DNA from: Bidens hawaiensis
Taxonomy: Eukaryota > Streptophyta > Magnoliopsida > Asterales > Asteraceae
Reading direction: 5' to 3'
Assembly: GCA_021521415.1 (NCBI GenBank)
Contig: JAIQDT010000027.1
Location: forward strand, 1,201,001 to 1,265,000
DNA length: 64,000 bases
Positions 1-11,300 of the stretch are shown in pieces (the first letter of the stretch is position 1; each line of letters opens with the position of its first letter). Both the position numbers and the translations under genes were made by a program. The notes under the pieces were generated by a model. That model saw nothing but the letters and a program-made list of their open reading frames with translations, searched no databases and was not told where the DNA came from.

Positions 1-1080
1 TGTCAAAACTGAAATATTGCTAAAAGCAATATTTTAACGATTTCGAAAAGGATTATGATGAAATAAAATTATGGAATTTTTTGTATATGATTATATAACA
101 TGTATGAGCATATATAATCAAAGATCCTTGGGTCCTTTGAATCAAAAATAAATATTCAAAACAGATAAATAAAGATGTAAGAACGTTTCAAGTGTGACCT
201 TCGTGTAATCGATCATCTCCTTGTGTTCTTTGTCTCATCCACCCTATACACCATGGTGTATGGATTATGTGGATTCCTAGACATGATTGTGTTATGATCA
301 TGTGACCGTTTGATTAACTAGTATGAACAAGAATTAAAATAAATAGAAATAAGATGAAGAAGACTTGAATAATTAAAATCCTACCTTTGAAATGAAAAAA
401 AAAAATTCTTGAACTTGTCAAAGAGTGGTGCAAGAATGAAAGGGATGTGAGTGAGTTCTTATTTATACTAAAATAAGGAGGTTATTCTTTAGAATGTTTT
501 AATGATAAAATTGATTAGGAGAGTGATTTGGGGGAGGAGGTTTGACCAAAATTTGAATGGTGTAGGAAGATATTTTTCATCTTTTAAAAATAAATAACTT
601 TAGATAAAAATAAATGTGACAAAAATAAATGTGACATAACTAGATTAAAATGATTTACTTTGGTTATGCATCAATAATGTTATTTATGTGATATTTGAAT
701 AAAGAAAAATCATGAGTATTATAATTTTTATTTATATACATATTAGTAATGATTAATATCATTAAATAACTTTAGGAAAGAAAACTATTACATATGAAAT
801 TTGTAACATGTGAGTATAAGTATAATTAACCGAATCACATCAAATAATAAAACGGGCCGGTTTAACAAACACAATACAAATATTAGAAATTTATTAATGT
901 CACATGAAATACATAAAATACATGAAACGGAACTAGATATATATATATATATAAACAAAATTGAAAATTTAAGCGAGTTGGGTTTTCGGGTCCGAAAATT
1001 GACGAATGTTACAATAAATATCATATCTTCATCATTAGCATGTTGTAACAACCACCAATGCCCTTAATATTTAATTGTTT
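1..1080. other. AT-rich DNA without recognisable gene
   Basis: Only short, low-complexity open frames are present, on both strands at about 788-1067, and they have no recognisable motif. A short (TA)n tract lies near 937-952. I see no LTR ends, TIRs or exons. Confidence 0.6.
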
Positions 1081-3782
1081 AACCAAGTCTTCAGCTGCGC
1101 ATTACCTGCTGACCGTTTCCTGCAAGACCAAGTCAAGGGCGAAAGGATAATGACGGCTATCAACGAAGAATCCAGAGGAGAATTCAGAACATGCCTAAAT
1201 TCATATGAGATATGGATTTGTCTTGATCGACAATAGACCCGCGTTTATCAACGTCTTAAGCCCACGTTTTATACATTTAAGAACTTTCCTGATGAATGTC
1301 TAATGGTGATGATTGAGAGATTTTTGGATCTGTTACAAAGCTCATGTATCCAATGAGGAGATTTAAAATAGATTGTTTGACATTCTTCATGTTCAGGATT
1401 CAGGAGTTATTCTTAGAAAGATTATTTCAGCATGATCATCTGAATCTTCTCGGACATCAGTGGTGTCTGATGAGTTTCATATTTCATCAGAGGAAGTATT
1501 GTCTTCGGATTTGTTCTCAACTTGTGACACCATATCTTTTGAGTTTGAAGTTTATGAGGGATGGTGAAGAAATCTCATGTTGATGATGGCTAGTCTATGC
1601 TTGCTGATGATATATCCAAGCCCACATCATCAATGAATGTTAATGAAGATGCAAATGCAATGGAGCTTATCACGTCTACCCGGGTGATTCTTCCTGATAA
1701 TTTTTATGAATATTATGATTATGTGTCATCGTCACCGTATCTTTTAACCCATATAATTCATTTATAGGTGACACTTGTGTTGAGAATTCATCACAAATTG
1801 AATGATCTCATTCAAGTCAATGCAAGTCTAAACTTGAATCAATTCGTCACCACAATGAGTAATTAGTATTGGATTTAACTATTATTAGTGATAACTATCG
1901 GCAAGTGGTTGAAATTGACCAAAAATCTATATATGAGATTGATGCGTTATCTGATACTAATCATGATTTGAAAGCTGAGGTTTCAGTTAATTTAACCATT
2001 ATTGAAAAATAGTTTCAAGATATTTTGAGACTCAGAACCAAAATAACTGAGCTTAAAAATGAGGTGCTGGAGTTAAAGAATAAATTGGGTAAATTTAGAA
2101 ATTCATATTTTCTACTCAACGAAATTTTTGAAGTTAACAACAATAACCAAAAGGGTGGTAAAACTGGTTTAGGGTTTGTTGAAATCCCTCTTCCTTTTTC
2201 ATAATGATTACACCATACAACCAGACACGGTAGATCTAAAATAAGTGACTGTTAGTAAGGTTATAATAATCAATGATGAGAAAGTTAAACCAGTCGATCC
2301 AAAGAGGGCTGTTAAGAACGAAAGAAATTGTTTAACTCGAAAATCTCATATTCAAAGCAATATGGTTTTCTGTCATACTGATAATGATGTTCTTATTGAG
2401 ATGTGCTTGAACTAGTGATGATTCACAAGAATGAAAATATACCTGTTGAAAATCATATTCTTTGTGAACCACTAAGTGTTGAAAAATCAAAAATTGGTAA
2501 ACCAAAATTGCTTGTTACACCAAGTACATGTGAGAAGAAAGTTATTTCTGAGAGATATCAACAACATTTTCTAAACTGAGCGTTAAAGGTAAAACTAGAA
2601 AGCTTACAAACTAAAAGGTGTTGATAAAGTGTTTGTTGCTGAGCTCTTTCCGATAGCTCTTGTTAAACCTAAGTGTGTTGAAAAGGTTTATGATTGTGAT
2701 CACTCATTTTTTCTTAATTGTGGTGCATCAGTGATGCCTATTAGGGAAATGAAAAAGATAAAATCAAAGCCCCAAAAGGAATCCAAACTAGTTCTATTTC
2801 AACAGAATAAATTTGTCAAATCTACTGGTTCTGATGTATTAAACGATTTTGCACAGTGTTCAAATCTTGAAATTTCTAAAAGAAGAATAGTGAGAAAATT
2901 CAACCCTCCACATCTACGCTTGTTTCAGAAATCATCTTCAACGCGGGTTGAACTGAGAAAGTGTTTTTATTGCAATGTCAAAGGACATTTGATTGTTGAT
3001 TGTCCTTACAGGAGACGACTTAAATTTCCAGATGCTTTTAAAAAGGTTTCATTAACGTTTGGGCAATTTGAGACACTTAAACAAATATCCACGCAACAAA
3101 GAGATCATATTAATTCATTTTTAAAGTATCCTGAAAAGTCTCGTTTTTCTATGATGTTGAATTTATGAGACAGCAAGCCAATAATCTGTTACCAGTTTAG
3201 AAAACAAAAAATTCCATCGACTTTTATTGATCATGCTGAGGATAATGGTCAACCTAAGACTATGGTCTGGGTTCAAGTTTCTCATTAATTATCTAGTGTT
3301 TGTGCAGGGGTATCCAAGAAGATCTATTGTTCCTAAATCAAATTTGTTGATAGTGAATTATCTTGGCATATTGGTTTTGTTTAATTTGACTGATATTTAC
3401 AAAGATTCAAAATTCATAAAATTTTTAACCGGCAAAATTGTTCACCATTCACACTTTTTAAATGCAAATTTTCTTTTTGGTGAACAATATTTTAAAAGGA
3501 TTTATCCATGTTGGAAGATCGTTTTTCGCTTTTCGCTCTTTTTTTCTTATTTTTCTACATTTTTTTATTGTTTATATTTTTAGGTGGAGAAGATCAGAGA
3601 GTCCAAAAATATTGTGTTTTTTGTATGAAAAATATAAAAATACAAAAATAAGTTTCTAATTTTGAAAAATATAAAATTTGAGAATTGTGATCTGACATAT
3701 ATGGAAAATGATAATACATTGACTTAGCGGACCTAACACATGAATTAGTTAGACTAAAAGGTGTCGTAAGATCAACTGATTT
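1081..3782 (+). pseudogene. Decayed Copia-like gag remnant with one CCHC zinc knuckle
   Basis: The clearest coding trace is an open frame at 2629-3168 with a canonical zinc knuckle at 2962-3003 (C-x2-C-x4-H-x4-C, beginning CFYC and ending VDC), followed by a basic stretch. About 240 bp later a trace reading WVQVS, after a PKT tripeptide, resembles the junction between gag and protease in plant Copia elements. Upstream (about 1900-2600) several frames read as lysine-rich, hydrophilic protein broken by stops. No protease, integrase or RT follows. The T/A-rich stretch at 3500-3700 resembles sequence at 16140-16300 on the far side of the Gypsy-1 insertion, so one older element was probably split. 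Assignment to Copia is inferred from the knuckle and context. Confidence 0.45.
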
Positions 3783-4401
3783 GGGTGACAGCCAAATCAC
3801 TGGTCCAGAACTGGTACTCGAAACTTCGGAAAAGATTGTTCAAATCCGAAACCGCATGGCAGCAGCACGAGATCGTCAAAAGAGTTACGCCGACAAGCGC
3901 CGAAAACCTCTCGAATTTCAAGTGAACGATCAAGTGTTACTCAAAGTCTCACCTTGGAAAGGTGTGGTTCGCTTTGGAAAGCGAAACAAACTCAACCCAC
4001 GATATGTTGGTCCTTACCGGATAACGGAACGCGTTGGTCCGGTGGCGTACCGACTGGACTTACCAACGGAACTCAGCAGTGTACACAATGTTTTTCACGT
4101 ATCCAATTTGAAGAAATGCCTATCTGATGAAACCCAAGTAGTCCCTTTGGACGAACTGCAAGTTGATGAACAGCTACGCTTCATTGAAGAACCAGTTGAA
4201 GTTTTGGATTGGGAAACCAAAACACTCAAGCACAGCAAAATTCCAATCGTTAAGGTTCGTTGGAACTCAAGACGTGGACCGGAGTTCACGTGGGAACGCG
4301 AGGATCAAATGATGAAAAAGTATCCTCACCTTTTTGAAGGGCTGACCAAACACAGAAAACCGCGAAACCCGACAAACCGTCAGAAATCACCGGAGGTATG
4401 A
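3783..4401 (+). pseudogene. Truncated Gypsy-1 integrase C terminus plus chromodomain-like tail
   Basis: The translation is identical to the last 205 residues of the full polyprotein at 12285-12903. It contains the part of integrase after the DDE core (basic [13 protein letters not shown] region, the GP-Y/F-like [10 protein letters not shown] motif) and the chromodomain-like end ([17 protein letters not shown]). The fragment begins abruptly at 3783 against unrelated sequence, so everything upstream in this copy is lost. It has no start codon of its own. The stop codon is shared with the downstream copy. It is best read as the remains of the upstream unit of a tandem pair. Confidence 0.9.
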
Positions 4402-4532
4402 ATTAAATTTCGGGACGAAATTTCTTTCTACTAGGGGATGATATGACAAACTGAAAATTTTTCTTACTTTTCAGACACTCATCACGACTTGACTCAAATT
4501 TTCGGGACGAAAATTCTTTAACATGGGAATGA
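4402..4532 (+). other. Gypsy-1 3' untranslated segment with doubled polypurine-tract-like block
   Basis: Two related blocks occur in tandem. The first is TTTCGGGACGAAATTTC followed by a purine run and ATATGACA; the second is TTTTCGGGACGAAAATTC followed by a purine run and ATGTGACA, the last being the true LTR start. The segment is repeated exactly at 12904-13034. Confidence 0.7.
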
Positions 4533-7120
4533 TGTGACAATCGTCAATTTCAGGTTAACTCCGTTAACTCAACTCCGTCAATTCAAACTTAAAGATCATT
4601 GAATCTATAACGCACACCTCATTACATTTAAACTAGGGTTTAAATGACGCTTGACAATTACTACATGTGTAGTCTTTCGGGAATTTGCACCGAAACGCAA
4701 ACGAGTTGACGCAAACAATTGGTGAATAAACGAAAAACGTCAAAACAATAATTATGTGATAATTATGTATTAGACTTATGTGTTATGTGATAACATTGTA
4801 TAAACGTTAACTCAATGTGCTAGAACTAGTTCTTTAAGCTAGAAAAGTAACATTTGGAAGTTGAGGGACTAAAGTGTAACATGTTATTATAAATAATAAC
4901 ATAAACCTAAAACCCTAACACTCTTTCTCTCCTCCCACACCAATCGGCCCTCCCTCTCATCCCCTTGGCAGCCGTCGGCCATCACACACACACATACAAG
5001 CAATTTTTCAAGCTTTTGATTGAAGATTAAGGTGCTAGGAAGGTATAAACGACTATCCCTTGCATCCTTTATACTTAATTTCGATTTTTAATGGATTAAT
5101 TAAAAACCCTAGGGCCGATTTTTGTATATAAGTTGTGTTCATATGTCTTGTTTGATTTGATGATGTATTGATGATGATTTGATAACTAGAATGGATATTA
5201 TTACATGTTAATTGTTGTGTCTTTGATTTTGAGATCAAATAAAACCCTAACCATATATGTATGGTGTAATTGATATGCATGGATAGTGGTTAGGTGTCTA
5301 GAGTGTTATATGAACGGATTATGGTCCATAGATAGTTAATATGTTGAGTTTTGTTGCAAACAGTTTCTGGACAGATTGTGTTGTTGATGTTCAATTGACT
5401 GTATCTGGGTGTAAATGTGAAAATTGGTTGCGATTATTGATACTACAGTAAACTAGGTTGAGTCTAGTTTCTAAAGAATATAAATTTGCAATTTTTAGAC
5501 ATGTAAAATTTAACCTTTATGATTTTACAAAAACGTTGTGCAAAGCTGAGTTGTTAGACCTGCTGTTAGGTTGTTTTGTAAATGTTATATCTCATGAACC
5601 ACGAGACCAATTGGGTTGGTTCCACTTCTGGAAGTTGACTTGTTGAGTTAGGAACCTAACCCAAGTGGTCTTGCATTTGTTGGAGTTTTCATTTAACGGT
5701 AATTTTAAATAACATTCTGTTGCGCATGAATTTGACTGTTATGAGCTTGCTGTAATGTTTTGATCATTATGAGAAATCTATGTGGAATAAAAATAAAATA
5801 AAACATGTTCTGGAAACCTAACACATATATGCTTTTGTGATGATTTTTGGTAAATTAATTGAGATGCTATGATTGGTGGAATAGTACAATCTTTCAAGTA
5901 GAATTTCTGTCTCGGTGAAACTAGCTGCTGAATTTTGTGAAAATGCATGAAACATGATACTTGCTATATAATTGTTATGTTTTGACCAAATTGCCCCTGT
6001 GGGGAATACTTGCTAAATAGTTGTCGTGTTTTGACCAAATTGCCCTTGCGGGGAATAATTGCTAGTTATGTACATTATTAATACATGACACGTAAATAAT
6101 TGTTCACACATGTATTGTATCACTTATGTACTTGTTAAAGTCACACACGATTCACAAACGAAACACGAAACACATTGTGTGCATAGGTATTATGTGCCGA
6201 GTCTAGAGACTCGATAATAGTTCCGACACTTAGAAAAATCTCTTTGTTGTTTTAGAACGCTAGAGAGAGTTTTTCTGTGACGCGCATCCTTTGGTGATTT
6301 ATTTTGGGAATTCTTCGCAAACAGTGAGTTCACTTACCCCTCTAAACTATTTTCAAACGCTTTTCACTTGGGGAGATAACATACTCCGAAAACGCATTTA
6401 AGATTTTGTTAATATAAATTATATATCACTTGTAAAGACTAAGTGGCAAACGCAATAACTAAAGTCCTTCATTCACATCGAACCGTTTAGTATTGGATAA
6501 TAGCGAGTCATTGTTGAGTAGTACTACTGGGTTTGACAAACCCCATCCAACGCTAAACTCGACTGGAGGTCGAGTGGGTGTAATCTTGGCTAAACACATA
6601 CCATGGTCGGGATAGACCTGGTGGCAAGGCAAATGATAAACAGTCAGCTTCGGTGTCGAACACTTAGTAATACTTGTTTTATAGGCTAGCTACCTATAGA
6701 TATATAATTGACATAACACTATCTGGTAACGCAAAACACTGAACGCAAAACGCTGAACGCAAAACGCTAAAAGCAAAACGCTGAACGCAAACGCTAAACG
6801 CTTTATTTTATATAAACTTGTGAACTCACCAACCTCGTGTTGACACTTTTAGTATGTTATTCTCAGGTAGCCGAGGCGGGCGCGCGGTATAGGATCATGC
6901 ATTGTTTGAAACGCTTTTGTTTATGCAACCTTATTTTAAACTATTATTATGGGGTTTTAAGTCGTCCTGCGTGACACAACTTTTGTCTTTTGGTTTTTAC
7001 GCTTCCGCACTTATTTTCATTTAAACGTTTTTATGGTTTGATTATAACTAATGATTCCGATCCTGTTAGTTCACACCCTATGACGGTAAAACTCCGTTAG
7101 TGGATTTTGAGGGTGTGACA
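4533..7120 (+). repeat. Gypsy-1 upstream LTR (chimeric)
   Basis: This is a 2588-bp LTR bounded by TG...CA, with TGTGACA at both ends. Compared with the LTR at 13035-15607 it has two length differences: a 1-bp gap near 6117 and a 14-bp unit (GAACGCAAAACGCT) repeated once more near 6735. The first ~880 bp differ by one substitution; the remaining ~1.7 kb carries about 22. This abrupt change suggests that the LTR was assembled from two different LTRs by crossover. Confidence 0.93.
4886..4936 (+). promoter_or_regulatory. Putative LTR core promoter (TATA box plus pyrimidine patch)
   Basis: A TATA-like TTATAAATAATA lies at about 4887-4898. About 25-35 bp downstream is a pyrimidine patch (CTCTTTCTCTCCTCCC, 4921-4936), the usual plant arrangement around a transcription start. 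The copy in the other LTR is at about 13389-13438. If correct, R-U5 is about 2.2 kb. No transcript evidence is available. Confidence 0.5.
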
Positions 7121-7123
7121 GAT

Positions 7124-7141
7124 TGGTATCAGAGCCATTGG
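7124..7141 (+). other. Primer binding site (initiator tRNA-Met type)
   Basis: TGGTATCAGAGCCATTGG starts three bases after the LTR end. The first 14 bases complement the 3' end of plant initiator tRNA-Met, the primer commonly used by Gypsy and Copia elements. Confidence 0.9.
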
Positions 7142-7296
7142 TTATAGCGAACTAGATATTGCATGCATACTAGACTATAATCGCGACGACCCATTAGTTA
7201 TAATGATACGCACTGCATAGATTTGTGTAGTCTTTGTTATCTTATCTCTTTACCCCTATTCACTCATACGCGCGCATACACGGCTTACCTGTAGGG

Positions 7297-8064
7297 ATGT
7301 CGACGCCACCATCATCATCATCATCCGATCAGATGACTCATGCTCATGGGAAGGAACCGCTGCTACCTACCTCATCGCCACCCCGTGTAGTCCCAAAACT
7401 CGAAGCTCCCGCACCGAAGAGGTACCGCTTATCCGGAGGCATGTACGAAAACGAAGTTAGCTGGGATTGGTACCCTAATATGATCAGACATATGGTCTAT
7501 CGCGAACAAGTTCCCCCATTACCTCACCCGAACCATCCTGCTTACCCCAACACCCTACCACCAATAACCGAACCTGTAGAGCGTGTGCTCGCAGCTGTTG
7601 TTTCTTGTTTGGAGCGTGATGTTGGTTACATGCGCTATACGAGAGCGAACGTATCCGGACTGTTAAAAGATGGAACCGAAACTAAAGAGGAAATTTCCCG
7701 CATGACAGCGGCAATGAAGGAAATGCAAGAGGCTAGTGATCAACAGATGAAGATTATGAGAAAGATGCAAGCCGAGATGATAGACTTGCAAGAGCAACTC
7801 CAAGTAGCAAGGACTCGAACCGAGATAGCTTTAGAGCGTTACGATGTCTTACAAATGCAAATTGCTCAGAACGCAGCCGAACCTGAGGCAGAGCCTGAGG
7901 CAGAACCTGAGGCAGAGCCTGAAGAGGAACCTGAAGAAGGTCCCGAAGAGGAGCCTGAGGAGGATCCCGAGGAAGATCCCGAGGAGGAACTTGAAGAAGA
8001 ACCGGAGGAAGAACCGGCTGAGGAGGAGGCATACTCAGAGGTGTCCTCAGATGATGACATCTAG
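7297..8064 (+). CDS. Extra Gypsy-1 ORF: coiled coil with acidic Glu-Pro repeat tail
   Basis: Of unknown function, this 255-residue ORF lies between the primer binding site and gag. The frame is open from 7234, but the first ATG is at 7297 (MSTPPSSSSS), which I take as the start. The N-terminal ~60 residues are Ser/Pro-rich; a middle part has a short hydrophobic patch near VERVLAAVVSCLERD. Residues ~130-200 form a Met/Gln/Glu-rich heptad-like coiled coil. The last ~45 residues are EPEA/EPEE repeats and end SSDDDI. The ORF is uninterrupted and has its own stop, with ~250 bp before gag. It is not a typical gag, having no zinc knuckle. A structural or nucleic-acid-mimicking role can only be guessed. 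The upstream tandem fragment does not include this region. Confidence 0.75.
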   Translation: MSTPPSSSSSDQMTHAHGKEPLLPTSSPPRVVPKLEAPAPKRYRLSGGMYENEVSWDWYPNMIRHMVYREQVPPLPHPNHPAYPNTLPPITEPVERVLAAVVSCLERDVGYMRYTRANVSGLLKDGTETKEEISRMTAAMKEMQEASDQQMKIMRKMQAEMIDLQEQLQVARTRTEIALERYDVLQMQIAQNAAEPEAEPEAEPEAEPEEEPEEGPEEEPEEDPEEDPEEELEEEPEEEPAEEEAYSEVSSDDDI

Positions 8065-8314
8065 TGATGATAACACCTAGATGGAGGGGTTGTCTCCATC
8101 CAAACTATTATTTTCTATGATTTTAAGGATTGGTTTTAAATACTTTGTAGTGAATACAATGGTTTTAATCATGAATTATTATTTGGATTAATATATGGTT
8201 GTGATGTGATGTTTGATTCTTATTTCTTTCTTACCTATCTTTTTATTACATGTATGGCGTGTTGCATATGAAAGAAAAATTCATGTTTAACATTTTATGC
8301 TGTGATTCTAGGAA
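8065..8314 (+). other. Spacer between extra ORF and gag in Gypsy-1
   Basis: This is 250 bp of T-rich sequence. It ends in TGTGATTCTAG/GAA just before the gag ATG, which looks like a 3' splice site (T-rich tract and TCTAG), so gag could be reached by splicing over the first ORF. No experimental support is visible. Confidence 0.35.
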
Positions 8315-11300
8315 ATGGCAGGAAGAAACGCTGGACACGGACGTGGTAACATCAACCTGACTGCAGCAGAACTCCAAACTCTGCTGAATGACCACGCGGC
8401 GGCCGCTCTAGCCGCACATGTCCAGAACCAAGCTGGAGGTCCAATTGGAACGTGTACCTTCAAGAATTACCTTGACTGCAAGCCCAGTACGTTTAAGGGC
8501 ACTGAGGGAGCTATAGGCTTCCTTCGTTGGGCTGAGAAGGCCGAATCGGCGTTTGAAATGTGTAATTGTCCCTCTGCCAGTAGGGTCAAATTTGCTGCTG
8601 GAACACTTAAAGATTCTGCCCTCACTTGGTGGAATTCAAACGTGCAGATCTTTGGATTGGAACTGGCTAACGCTATGAACTGGGAGGAGTTCAAAAACAT
8701 GATACGAGAAGAGTACTGTCCTAGGGAGGAGATTGCAAAGTTGGAATCAGAGTTTTGGTCGTTGAAGATGGTGGGTTCAGAAATCGAAGCCTACACCACC
8801 CGTTCTCACGAGTTAGCTGTGATGTGTCCACGGATGGTAGACCCGTCGAGTAAGAGGATTGAAATGTATATTGATGGGTTAGCACCGCAAATTCAGGGCA
8901 TGGTAACGTCTTCCAGACCAGCCACGATTCAACAAGCGATCCGGTTAGCTCACAAACTGACGGATCAAGCAGTGACCCAAGGTACGCTACCACCTAGGGG
9001 TTCAACCACTAAAGCCCGTGACAACCCGAGTACAGACAACAACAGCAACAACAACCCGAGCAATGGAAAGAGAAAGTTTGACAACACCAGATCCTCATCC
9101 TCGAACCCCCCACAGCAACAACACTACCGTAAGCCCGAACTCACTCGGGGCTTCAACAATCAGGGTCACAACAACAATAACAACGGTGGCGGGCAGGGTT
9201 CGAGCGGATATGCTGGGAAATATCCGAAGTGCAACAGGTGCAATTATCATGCTGGGCCGTGTGACCGTGTCAAGTATCTGAGATGCGGAAAGATGGGTCA
9301 CCAGGCAAAGGAATGTAGAGGAGACCTTGCGGCAAAGGATTCTCCTAAACCACCTATGACGACTAAGGGATGTTTCGAATGTGGTCAGGAAGGTCATTTC
9401 AGGAAAGATTGTCTCAAGCTGAAACAGAACGACAACAATGGAGGTAATGGAAGTGGCAGTGGTGGTGGAAACAATGGTAAAGGAAGAGCTTTCGTTATTG
9501 GGTCGGGTCAAGCCCGAAATGATCCGTACGTGGTGACTGGTAAGTTCCCTGTGAACGATTGTTTTGCTTCTGTATTGTTTGACACTGGAGCTGATAGGAG
9601 TTTTGTGTCGAAAGCTTTTAGTCAACTCTTAGACTTAACTCCAACCCCGTTAGATGCTAAGTTTCCAGTAGAATTAGCCGACGGAAAGTCTGTAGAAACG
9701 ACTCATGTACTTGCGGGATGTAAGTTAAAATTGTCAGGTCATGTTTTTGATATCGACCTTATTCCTTGTACGCTTGGAAGTTTCGATGTCGTTGTCGGCA
9801 TGGACTGGTTATCCGAGAACCGAGCGGAGATTATATGTCACGACAAGATAGTCCACATTACTACCCCTTCCGGCGAGATCATTTCGATCCGAGGTGAGAG
9901 AAGCGGCATGACCACCAGCGTCATTACCCTCATGAAGGCGCAGAAGTATCTACGAAAGGGTCATCCGGCAATTTTGGCGCATATTGTTGAGAAACCCGCG
10001 GAGGAGAAGCGAATTGAAGATATACCGATTGTGCGAGATTTTCCGGAAGTTTTCCCGGAGGATTTGCCTGGACTCCCTCCTATTCGTCAAGTCGAATTCC
10101 AAATTGAGTTGACACCCGGTGCAGCACCCATAGCACGAGCCCCGTATCGGCTCGCACCGGCGGAGCTTCAGGAACTGTCCACTCAGTTGCAAGATTTATT
10201 GGATAAAGGTTTTATCCGACCTAGCTCATCGCCATGGGGAGCCCCCGTCTTAATTGTCCGAAAGAATGACGGGACTTTCCGCATGTGTATCAACTACCGG
10301 GAGTTGAACAAGGTGACGGTCAAGATCCGTTATCCTTTACCCCGAATTGATGATCTGTTTGACCAGCTCCAAGGATCGAGTTACTTCTCGAAGATCGATC
10401 TGCGGTCTGGTTACCTTCAATTAAGAGTGCGCGAAGAAGATATCTCAAAGACGGCTTTCAGAACACGGTATGGTCACTACAAGTTTCGGTTATGCCTTTC
10501 GGCCTAACCAACGCACCAGCCGTATTTATGGATCTCATGAATCGAGTATGCATGGCGTACCTCGATAAGTTTGTGATTGTTTTCATTGATGATATGTTCG
10601 TCTACTCCAAGGACGAGGCTGACCACGAAGAACACCTGAGGTTAATTCTGGAATTGTTGAAGAAGGAACAACTGTATGCTAAACTCTCGAAATGCGAATT
10701 TTGGCTTCGTGAGGTTCACTTTTTAGGACATGTGATTAACGAGAACGGTATCCATGTCGATCTCGGTAAGGTAGAGGCCATCAAAAACTGGGAAGCACCT
10801 AAGACTCCGACTGAGGTGCGGCAATTCCTAGGACTGGTCGGCTACTACCGGCGTTTCATCGAGGGATTTTCAAAGATTGCTCAACCCCTCACCGCTTTGA
10901 CTCACAAAGGCACTAAGTACAATTGGGGTGACGCACAAGAATCCGCTTTTCAACTGTTGAAAACCAAACTCTGTAGCGCCCCTATTCTAGCCCTACCCGA
11001 GGGAACAGAGAATTTCGAGGTACATTGTGACGCATCGATACAAGGTCTTGGTTGTGTGCTGATGCAACTCGAGAAGGTTATAGCCTATGCCTCTCGACAA
11101 CTACGGGTTCACGAGAAAAACTACACGACCCATGACTTGGAACTTGGAGCTGTGGTGTTTGCCCTTAAGATATGGAGGCATTACTTGTACGGTACCAGGT
11201 TTACCATTTACACCGACCACAAGAGTCTCCAACATATCTACGATCAGAAGGAGCTGAACATGCGACAGCGTCGTTGGGTCGAGCTGCTGAAGGATTATGA

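Noticed and set aside
1344..1583. 79-codon open frame as a small gene
   Set aside because: No motif or exon signals; surrounded by broken frames of the old retroelement remnant.
7754..8060. Minus-strand and +2-frame open frames rich in Ser/Gly, Pro/Gln or Arg opposite the acidic tail
   Set aside because: They are shadows of the GAG/CCT-rich repeat coding for the Glu-Pro tail on the plus strand, with no own motif.
9095..9625. 176-codon minus-strand open frame opposite Gypsy-1 gag
   Set aside because: It lies entirely inside the gag/zinc-knuckle coding region, has no recognisable domain, and reflects low stop density on the opposite strand.
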